Notes under the pieces: model-generated | What the model saw: only the letters and a program-made list of their open reading frames with translations | What the model was told of the DNA's origin: nothing | Database searches by the model: none | Translations under genes and position numbers: made by a program | In this document: piece by piece, positions 15,682-21,865 of the stretch | Layout of the letters: every line of letters starts with the position of its first letter | How positions within the stretch are numbered: the stretch's first letter is position 1 | DNA from: Thermomonospora echinospora | GTDB lineage: Bacteria; Actinomycetota; Actinomycetes; Streptosporangiales; Streptosporangiaceae | Direction: 5' to 3' | NCBI RefSeq assembly: GCF_900108175.1 | Contig: NZ_FNVO01000027.1 | Location: 1 to 64,000 of the forward strand | Length of the DNA stretch: 64,000 nt

Positions 15682-16899
15682 GTGGCACTGATCGCGCTCG
15701 CGGCCGACAAGGGGGCGCCCGGCGTCACGACCGCGGCCGTGGCGCTCGGCGCGGTGTGGCCCCGTCCCGTGCTGGTCGCCGAATGCGACCAGGCGGGCGG
15801 TGACCTGGTCTACCGGCTGCCCGCGTCCGACGACGACGGGCGGCACACCGCCATGCTCAACCCCTCCCGCGGGCTGCTCAGCCTGGCCGCCACCGCCCGC
15901 CGCGGGCTGCGGCCCGAGCAGATCGGCGAGCACTGCCAGCGGCTGGTGGGCGGGCTGGACGTGCTGGTCGGCATCACCAGCGCCGAGCAGGCCCAGGGCA
16001 TGACCTGGCTGTGGGGCCCGCTGGGACGGGCGTTCGCCGGGCTGGCGCCGGTGGACGTGCTGGCCGACTGCGGACGGCTGGGCGCCGGCTCCCCGCTGCT
16101 GGACCTGATGCGCGAGGCCGACATGGTGGTGCTGCTGTGCCGCGCCACCCTGGAGCAGGTCGCCCACCTGCGGGAACGGGTGACCGCGCTGGCCAAGGAG
16201 CTGCCCGGTGGCCCGCCCATCGGGATCGTGGTGCTGGCCGACCCGCGCGACTTCCGCGGCTCGATCGCCGAGGTGGACCGGATCGTGGCCGGCTCCCAGC
16301 TGCCCGCCACCGTGCTCGGCGGGTTCGCGCTCGACCCCAAGGGCGCCGAGATGCTGCGCGGCCGGTGGGGCGGCCGGCTCGACCGCTCGCTGCTGATCCG
16401 CTCGGCCCGCGAGGTCGCCGGGAACCTGGTGGGCCGCCTGGCGGCCTCGCCCCGCGGCCCCCAGCCCGCCGACCGCCTGGCCGGGCCGTTCCCGGACGAC
16501 GGCCCCGCTCCCTCCTCCGGCGCCCGCAACCCTTGGCCCCCGGGCGTTCCGCACCCGAGCGAACGCCGCCGCACGCAGCAACCGGACGAACGGCAACCGG
16601 ACGCGCCCCGGCAGTCCCCCGCCCAGCCGGGCGCCCAGCAGGAGGCGGGCTTTCGGCCGGAAGGACTGACACGGAGCGCTTCCCAGCCTGGGGCTCACCC
16701 AGAGGCGGACCCTTGGTCAGGCGTCTCTCAGCCCGGTGCCTCCCGGCCGGACGCCCCGCGGCCGGCCGGCCTGTCGCGGCAGGAGGCGCCGCCGCCCGGC
16801 GTTCCGCAGCCGGACACCGCCCGACAGTCCGTTCCCCCGCCGGGGGCGGACCGGGCGGCGGACCCGTCGCGGCGGGGCGTGCCGGAGAGGGGGCGGTAG
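15682..16899 (+). CDS. tadZ: TadZ/CpaE-like pilus localisation ATPase-fold protein
   Basis: A 405-residue protein with a MinD/ParA-like fold over the first 260 residues: VALIALAADKGAPGVTTAA, VLVAECDQAGGDLVYRL, VDVLADCGRLGAGSPLL and MVVLLCRATLEQVAHLRE. The P-loop reads KGAPGVTT, so the second lysine of KGGxGKTT is missing, as in other atypical TadZ proteins; ATP use is doubtful. The last 140 residues are a Pro/Gln/Arg-rich tail. TadZ usually places the pilus machine at its site. GTG 15682 follows the cpaB stop by 2 bp; tadA starts on the base after its stop. Confidence 0.83.
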   Translation: MALIALAADKGAPGVTTAAVALGAVWPRPVLVAECDQAGGDLVYRLPASDDDGRHTAMLNPSRGLLSLAATARRGLRPEQIGEHCQRLVGGLDVLVGITSAEQAQGMTWLWGPLGRAFAGLAPVDVLADCGRLGAGSPLLDLMREADMVVLLCRATLEQVAHLRERVTALAKELPGGPPIGIVVLADPRDFRGSIAEVDRIVAGSQLPATVLGGFALDPKGAEMLRGRWGGRLDRSLLIRSAREVAGNLVGRLAASPRGPQPADRLAGPFPDDGPAPSSGARNPWPPGVPHPSERRRTQQPDERQPDAPRQSPAQPGAQQEAGFRPEGLTRSASQPGAHPEADPWSGVSQPGASRPDAPRPAGLSRQEAPPPGVPQPDTARQSVPPPGADRAADPSRRGVPERGR

Positions 16900-18201
16900 G
16901 TGGACCACGCGCTGGTCAAGCGGCTGCGCCAGGAGGTCGGCGACCGGCTGGCCCAGCAGCGCAGGATGGACGCCGCCAACGGGCTGGTCCCGATGTCGGC
17001 CGAGGACGAACGGCAGTTCGCCCGCGCCCTGATCTCCCAGGTGCTGGAGGAGTACGCGCGCGCCGAGCTGACCTCCGGGCGCCGCCCGCCGGGCGCCGAG
17101 GAGGAGGAGGCGCTGGCCGCCGGGGTGCACGCGGCGCTGTTCGGGGTGGGCCGGCTGCAGCCGCTGCTGGAGGACCCCGAGATCGAGAACATCGACATCA
17201 ACGGCTGCGACCGGGTGTTCATCGGCTACGCCGACGGGCGCGAGGTGATGGGCGAGCCGGTCGCCGACTCCGACGAGGAGCTGGTCGAGCTCATCCAGAT
17301 CCTGGCGGCCTACTCCGGGCTGTCCTCGCGCCCGTTCGACACCGCCAACCCGCAGCTGGACCTGCGGCTGCCCGACGGGTCCCGGCTGTCGGCGGTGATG
17401 GACGTGACGGTGCGGCCGGCGCTGTCGATCCGGCGGGCCCGGCTCGGCAAGGTCTTCCTGTCCGACCTGGTGGGCAACGGCACGCTCACCCCCGAGCTGG
17501 GGCGCTTCCTGCGGGCGGCGGTGCTGGCCCGCAAGAACATCATGATCGCCGGGGCCACCAACGCGGGCAAGACCACGCTGCTGCGCGCGGTGGCCAACGA
17601 GATCCCGCCCGCCGAGCGGCTGATCACCGTGGAACGCGCCCTGGAGCTGGGGCTGGACCAGTTCCCCGAGCTGCACCCCAACGTGGTGGCCTTCGAGCAG
17701 CGGCTGCCCAACTCCGAGGGCCAGGGCGAGATCTCGATGGCCGAGCTGGTGCGCCGATCGCTGCGGATGAATCCGTCCCGGGTGATCGTCGGCGAGGTGC
17801 TGGGCGACGAGATCGTCACCATGCTCAACGCGATGACCCAGGGCAACGACGGCTCGCTGTCGACCATCCACGCCAACTCCTCGATGGAGGTGTTCAACCG
17901 GATCGCCACCTACGCCATCCAGGCCACCGAGCGGCTGCCGGTCGAGGCCACCCACATGCTGATCGCCGGGGCCATCGACTTCGTGATCTTCATCGAGAAG
18001 CGCAACGACTACGGGCGCGGCGGTCGGCTGCGCCGCTACGTCGCCAGCGTCCGCGAGGTCACCGGGTGCGACGTGCGGGTGCTGTCGTCGGAGGTGTTCG
18101 CGCTGGGCCCCGAGGGGTACGTGCTGCCGGCCGCCCCGATCTCCTGCGGCGAGGAACTGGCCGCCTACGGCTACGACCCGATGGCGGGGGGTGGCTGGTG
18201 A
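16900..18201 (+). CDS. tadA: TadA/CpaF secretion ATPase of the Flp pilus
   Basis: A 433-residue hexameric GspE-superfamily ATPase that powers pilin assembly. Seen: VGRLQPLLEDPEIENIDINGC in the N-terminal domain, LSSRPFDTANPQLDLRLPDG, Walker A GATNAGKTTLLRA, Asp box LITVERALELGL, Walker B RMNPSRVIVGEVLGDE and His box GSLSTIHANSS. All catalytic elements are present. GTG 16900 directly follows the tadZ stop. Its own stop shares one base with the ATG of tadB (TGATG). Cytoplasmic face of the pilus platform. Confidence 0.95.
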   Translation: MDHALVKRLRQEVGDRLAQQRRMDAANGLVPMSAEDERQFARALISQVLEEYARAELTSGRRPPGAEEEEALAAGVHAALFGVGRLQPLLEDPEIENIDINGCDRVFIGYADGREVMGEPVADSDEELVELIQILAAYSGLSSRPFDTANPQLDLRLPDGSRLSAVMDVTVRPALSIRRARLGKVFLSDLVGNGTLTPELGRFLRAAVLARKNIMIAGATNAGKTTLLRAVANEIPPAERLITVERALELGLDQFPELHPNVVAFEQRLPNSEGQGEISMAELVRRSLRMNPSRVIVGEVLGDEIVTMLNAMTQGNDGSLSTIHANSSMEVFNRIATYAIQATERLPVEATHMLIAGAIDFVIFIEKRNDYGRGGRLRRYVASVREVTGCDVRVLSSEVFALGPEGYVLPAAPISCGEELAAYGYDPMAGGGW

Positions 18202-19160
18202 TGTTCGCCCCGGACGTGGTGGCGGCCGTGCTGACCGGCGGGCTGGTCGGCGGCGGGATCCTGCTGCTGGCGATGGCGATCCGCGGCGTCCCGGTGCGGC
18301 CCGGCAGGCCCACCCGGCGGCGCAGCCGCGAGGAACTGGTCCGTACCCTCACCACCCGGACCGCCGTCGCGGCGATCATCGGCGCGGTGGTGCTGGTCGT
18401 CACCCGCTGGCCGGTGGCCGCGGTCGGCGCCGGGCTGCTGGTGCTGGGCTGGGAGGGTATCGCGGGCGGGGCCGCCGAGGAGCGCCGGGCGATGGCGCGG
18501 CTGGAGGGCCTGGCCGCCTGGACGGAGTCGCTGCGCGACACCATCGCGGGCGCGGTCGGGCTGGAGCAGGCGATCCCCGCATCGGTGCGGGCCGCCGCCC
18601 CGGCCCTGCAGCAGCCGCTGCGCACGCTGGTCGACCGGCTGCACACCCGGATGCCGATGCCCGAGGCGCTGCGCCGGTTCGCCGACGACCTGAACGACCC
18701 GTCGGCCGACCTGGTCATCGCCGCGCTGATCCTGAACGCCCGGCTGCGCGGCCCCGGGCTGCGCGACATGCTCGGCGCGCTGTCCACCTCGGCCCGCGCC
18801 GAGCTGGACATGCGCCGCCGGGTCGAGGCCGACCGGAAGGCCACCCGGCGCAGCGTCAACATCGTCGTGGGCGTGTCGGTGGGGACGGCGCTGCTGCTGG
18901 CCGTCTTCAACCGCGCCTACGTCGCCCCCTACGACGGGCTGGTGGGGCAGCTCGTGCTGGTCGTGGTGCTGGCCCTGTACGCGGCGGCATTCCTGTGGCT
19001 GCGCCGCCTGGCCCGCTACGACATGCCGCAGCGCCTGCTGAGCACCCCCGACACCGCCCCCGGCGTTCCGCGCGAGGTACCGGCCACCGTAGCGGGCTGG
19101 CAAGGCGCTACCCCGCCGCTGCGTGGCCGTCATGCGATGGATGCGGGAGGCGGCAAGTGA
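18201..19160 (+). CDS. tadB: TadB inner-membrane platform protein (T2SSF domain)
   Basis: A 319-residue membrane protein. Two N-terminal membrane segments (AAVLTGGLVGGGILLLAMAI; AVAAIIGAVVLVVTRWPVAAVGAGLLVLG), the cytoplasmic GspF-type helical domain (LEGLAAWTESLRDTIAGAVG ... RRRVEADRKATRRSVNI), and two C-terminal segments. The last 22 residues (from VAGWQGATPP) are encoded by a duplicated DNA segment and do not look like a TadB tail. The stop overlaps a coupled 43-codon ORF. ATG 18201 is the coupled start; GTG 18198 is an alternative. Confidence 0.9.
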   Translation: MFAPDVVAAVLTGGLVGGGILLLAMAIRGVPVRPGRPTRRRSREELVRTLTTRTAVAAIIGAVVLVVTRWPVAAVGAGLLVLGWEGIAGGAAEERRAMARLEGLAAWTESLRDTIAGAVGLEQAIPASVRAAAPALQQPLRTLVDRLHTRMPMPEALRRFADDLNDPSADLVIAALILNARLRGPGLRDMLGALSTSARAELDMRRRVEADRKATRRSVNIVVGVSVGTALLLAVFNRAYVAPYDGLVGQLVLVVVLALYAAAFLWLRRLARYDMPQRLLSTPDTAPGVPREVPATVAGWQGATPPLRGRHAMDAGGGK

Positions 19161-19275
19161 GGGCTTCTGTCGTGCTGTTGGGGTGTCCCGCGCGAGGTAC
19201 TGGGCGTGTCATCGTGGCGGGCTGGCAGGGCGCTACCCCGCCGCTGCGTGGCCGTCATGCGATGGATGCGGGAGG
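19065..19275 (+). repeat. Imperfect tandem duplication at the tadB/tadC junction
   Basis: Copy A 19065-19150 and copy B 19185-19275. The block GTTCCGCGCGAGGTAC recurs 120 bp later with one change. A 59-bp block (19092-19150) recurs at 19217-19275, offset 125, with a single mismatch. The middle parts differ. Each copy ends in GGGAGG, which serves as the ribosome site for the start that follows. Confidence 0.85.
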
Positions 19276-19288
19276 TGGTGGGTCGTGA
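19157..19288 (+). CDS. 43-residue coupled ORF between tadB and tadC, produced by the duplication
   Basis: GTG 19157 overlaps the tadB stop (GTGA) and is preceded by GGGAGG at normal distance. The frame ends with TGA at 19286-19288, overlapping the tadC GTG at 19285 (GTGA again). The peptide begins VRASVVLLGCPARGTGR and then repeats the last 20-odd residues of TadB (VAGWQGATPPLRGRHAMDAG). It looks like a by-product of the tandem duplication that nonetheless keeps ribosome flow between tadB and tadC. Expression is plausible; independent function is unknown. Confidence 0.5.
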   Translation: MRASVVLLGCPARGTGRVIVAGWQGATPPLRGRHAMDAGGGGS

Positions 19289-20199
19289 CGGCGGCGTTGC
19301 TGGCCGGGGCCGCCTTCGGGCTCGGGTTGTACGCGCTGGTGCGGGCGTTGTTCCCGGCGCGGCCGGGGCTGGCGGCCGGTCTGGCGGCCTTCGACCGGGC
19401 GCGGGCGCAGGAGACCGCCCGCCGGTCGGAGCGGGCCTCGCCCGGCATGGAGGAGATCGGCGGGCTCCGCGCCCGGGTGGGCCGCTCGCTGGCCCGCTTC
19501 TACGAGTCGCGGGGCTGGGAACAACGGTCGGTGCGGGCCGACCTGGCCCTGCTGGAGCGCTCCTACGAGGGCTTCCTGGCGACCAAGTTCCTGCTGCCCG
19601 CCGCCGCGCTGATCTTCATCCCGGCGCTGGTGGGGTACACGGCGCTGCTCGGGCTGGGCGGCTCGCTGACGATGCCGGCCTGGCTGGGCGTGCTGCTGGC
19701 GGCGTTCTTCTTCATCCTGCCGGACCTGCAACTGCGGCAGGAGGCCGCGCAGCGCCGCCGGGACTTCCGGCACGTGGTCGGGGCCTTCCTGGACCTGGTC
19801 TCGATGAACCTGGCCGGCGGCCGGGGCGTGCCGGAGGCGCTGATGTCCGCCGCGCAGGTCGGCGAAGGCTGGGCGATGATCCGGATCCGGGAGGCGCTGG
19901 CCAACGCCCGCATCACCGGGCAGACCCCCTGGCAGGCGCTGGGCCGGCTCGGCGAGGAGGTCAACGTGGCCGAGCTGCGCGACCTGTCGGCGGCGCTGAC
20001 GCTGGTCGCCGACGACGGCGCCAAGGTCCGCCAGTCGCTGTCGGCGCGGGCCGCCTCGATGCGCAGCCGCGAGCTGTCGGAGCTGGAGGGCAAGGCCGGC
20101 GAGCGGTCACAGTCGATGCTGGTGGCCCAGCTGCTGTTCTGCTTCGGCTTCCTGGTCTTCCTGGGCTTCCCCGCGATGATCCGCATCCTGGTGACCTGA
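19285..20199 (+). CDS. tadC: TadC inner-membrane platform protein (T2SSF domain)
   Basis: A 304-residue paralogue of TadB that pairs with it in the pilus platform. N-terminal membrane segment (LLAGAAFGLGLYALVRALF), two central segments (FLLPAAALIFIPALVGYTALL; LGVLLAAFFFILPDL), a GspF-type helical domain with HVVGAFLDLVSMNLAGGRGVPEAL, and a final segment LFCFGFLVFLGFPAMIRIL. GTG 19285 sits after GGGAGGTGG and overlaps the preceding short ORF. The pilin gene begins 30 bp downstream. Confidence 0.9.
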   Translation: MTAALLAGAAFGLGLYALVRALFPARPGLAAGLAAFDRARAQETARRSERASPGMEEIGGLRARVGRSLARFYESRGWEQRSVRADLALLERSYEGFLATKFLLPAAALIFIPALVGYTALLGLGGSLTMPAWLGVLLAAFFFILPDLQLRQEAAQRRRDFRHVVGAFLDLVSMNLAGGRGVPEALMSAAQVGEGWAMIRIREALANARITGQTPWQALGRLGEEVNVAELRDLSAALTLVADDGAKVRQSLSARAASMRSRELSELEGKAGERSQSMLVAQLLFCFGFLVFLGFPAMIRILVT

Positions 20200-20229
20200 T
20201 CCGACGACCACGAACCCCAAGGAGCCACC

Positions 20230-20442
20230 ATGAACCCTCTGCACGATCCCCTCATCACCTACCTGCGGGCCGTGATCGGCGACCGGATCCACCGGGCCCG
20301 TACCGCCGACCGCGGGCTGGGCGTCTCCGCGATCGAGTGGGCGATCATCACCGGCATGCTGGCCGTCATCGCGATCGCGATCTACGCGACCATCAGGGGC
20401 CGGATCTCCGACGCCGCCAACCGGATCGACACCGGCTACTGA
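20230..20442 (+). CDS. flp: Flp-type pilin precursor
   Basis: A 70-residue prepilin: a 30-residue positively charged leader (TYLRAVIGDRIHRARTADRG), then LGVSAIEWAIITGMLAVIA, with Gly before the cut site and Glu in the +5 region of the hydrophobic helix, and a short C-terminus. Flp pilins are normally 50-80 residues and are cut by a TadV-type peptidase, which is not encoded in this window. AAGGAG lies upstream of the ATG. Likely the major subunit of the pilus built by TadA-C. Confidence 0.85.
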   Translation: MNPLHDPLITYLRAVIGDRIHRARTADRGLGVSAIEWAIITGMLAVIAIAIYATIRGRISDAANRIDTGY

Positions 20443-20455
20443 CGGGGACGGCGAG

Positions 20456-20908
20456 GTGGCGTCACCGAGCGGCGGGCGGTGGCCGCCGAGACGGCGCGGG
20501 ACGGGCGACCGCGGGGCGTCGTCGATGGAACTGGCGCTGCTCACCCCGATCCTGATCCTGGTCGTCCTGTGCGTGGTGCAGTTCGCGATGGTCTTTCACG
20601 CCCGGCATGTGGCGCTGGCGGCGGCGCAGAGCGGGGCGCGGGTGGCCCGCAGCGACCCCGGCGGCTCCTGGCGCGGCGAGGCCGAGGACAGGGCGCGGCA
20701 GGCGGCCCGGCAGTACGGGTCCAATCTGCTGACCGACCTGCGGGCGGTGGCCAGCGACGACGGCAACGACAACCGGTGGGTGGACGTCGACGGCAAGGCG
20801 GTCCGGGTGATCCCGTTCATGACCTTCCGGGTGCACCAGCGGGCGGGCGGGCCGATCGAGTGCTTCCGTCCCGACGACGGCGGCACCGACTGCGAGCCGG
20901 GACCATGA
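20456..20908 (+). CDS. tadE: TadE-like minor pseudopilin
   Basis: A 150-residue protein with a basic leader (RWPPRRRGTGDRGASS) followed by the TadE signature SSMELALLTPILILVVLCVVQFA, a pilin-type N-terminal helix with Glu at +5 after a probable cut site. The soluble C-terminal part has two cysteines (ECFRPDDGGTDCEPG) that may pair. GTG 20456 is preceded by GACGGCGAG. It overlaps the next gene by ATGA. TadE/F proteins are minor pilins needed for Flp assembly. Confidence 0.82.
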   Translation: MASPSGGRWPPRRRGTGDRGASSMELALLTPILILVVLCVVQFAMVFHARHVALAAAQSGARVARSDPGGSWRGEAEDRARQAARQYGSNLLTDLRAVASDDGNDNRWVDVDGKAVRVIPFMTFRVHQRAGGPIECFRPDDGGTDCEPGP

Positions 20909-21417
20909 GGCCGAGGGCGACGCGGGGCGCGCCGCCGGCGTACCGGCCCCCGGGCCCGAGGGCCGTCCCCCGGCGGGACGGGGCGGCCGGGGACGGAGGC
21001 GGCATGTCGCTGGAACTGGTGCTGATGACGCCCGTCTTCGTGATGTTCATCATGCTGCTGGCCGCCGTCGGACGGTACGTGGACGCGCAGAGCCAGATCG
21101 ACGGGGCCGCCCGCGACGCCGTACGCGCCGCCTCGATCGCCCGTAGCGCCGGCGACGCCGTCCGCTACGCCGACCGGGCCGGAGCCGCCAGCCTCAACGG
21201 GCACCACTGGTGCCGAGGCGGGCCGAGCATCGTCACCGACACCGGGAACTGGGGCCCCGGCGGGCGGGTCACCGTCACCGTGACCTGCACCGTGGGTCTC
21301 GGTGACTTGGCCTTCCTCGGGCTGCCCGGCTCCCGCACGTTCACCGGCAGCGCCGTCGCGCCGATCGACACCTACAGCTACCGGGGCACCGACTCCCCAG
21401 CGGAGGACGACCAATGA
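20905..21417 (+). CDS. TadE/TadF-like minor pseudopilin
   Basis: A 170-residue protein: Pro/Arg-rich 33-residue leader, then GMSLELVLMTPVFVMFIMLLA, a second pilin-type helix with Glu at +5, and a soluble region containing RYVDAQSQIDGAARDAVRAAS, usual for TadE. Two cysteines (HHWCRGG; VTVTCTVG) could form a disulfide. The start overlaps the preceding stop and its own stop overlaps the next start (both ATGA), so the three pseudopilins are made in a fixed ratio. Confidence 0.8.
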   Translation: MRPRATRGAPPAYRPPGPRAVPRRDGAAGDGGGMSLELVLMTPVFVMFIMLLAAVGRYVDAQSQIDGAARDAVRAASIARSAGDAVRYADRAGAASLNGHHWCRGGPSIVTDTGNWGPGGRVTVTVTCTVGLGDLAFLGLPGSRTFTGSAVAPIDTYSYRGTDSPAEDDQ

Positions 21418-21845
21418 ACGCGCGAGGCCGGGAACGGGGCGACCGGGGCACCGTCGCCATGTACACCGTGCTGCTCACCCCGGCGGTCCTGCTGCTGGCG
21501 GGGCTGCTGGTGGACGGCGGCCTGGCCATCCACGCGCGGCAGCGGGCCGCCGACATGGCCGAGCAGGCCGCCCGCGCCGGCGCCAACGAGATCGACGTCG
21601 AGACCCTGCGCGCCACCGGGCAGCCCCGCATCGACCAGGGAGCCGCCTGCGCCAGCGCTTACGACCTGCTGGCCGCCTACGGGCAGGACATCGCGGGGCG
21701 CGGCTGCGTACCGGGGGCCGAAGAGGTGCGGGTCACGGTCACGATCCGGGTCAGTCCCCAGTTGCTGGCCATTGTGCCGGGCCTGGGGGACTTTACGATG
21801 ACCTCGACGGCATCCGCCCATCCCGAGACCGGCGAAACCCCCTAG
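21414..21845 (+). CDS. TadG-like (Tad N-terminal domain) pseudopilin
   Basis: A 143-residue protein. RGDRGTVAMYTVLLTPAVLL shows the TadG N-terminal helix, followed by DGGLAIHARQRAADMAEQAARAGANEID, the common motif after the helix in TadG-like proteins. It is much shorter than diderm TadG, lacking the von Willebrand-type domain, as usual in actinobacterial Tad loci. Two cysteines (GAACAS; GRGCVPG). ATGA overlap with the upstream pseudopilin; 20 bp to the LysM-BTAD gene. Confidence 0.78.
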   Translation: MNARGRERGDRGTVAMYTVLLTPAVLLLAGLLVDGGLAIHARQRAADMAEQAARAGANEIDVETLRATGQPRIDQGAACASAYDLLAAYGQDIAGRGCVPGAEEVRVTVTIRVSPQLLAIVPGLGDFTMTSTASAHPETGETP

Positions 21846-21865
21846 AGGACCCCCGAGAAGGCACG

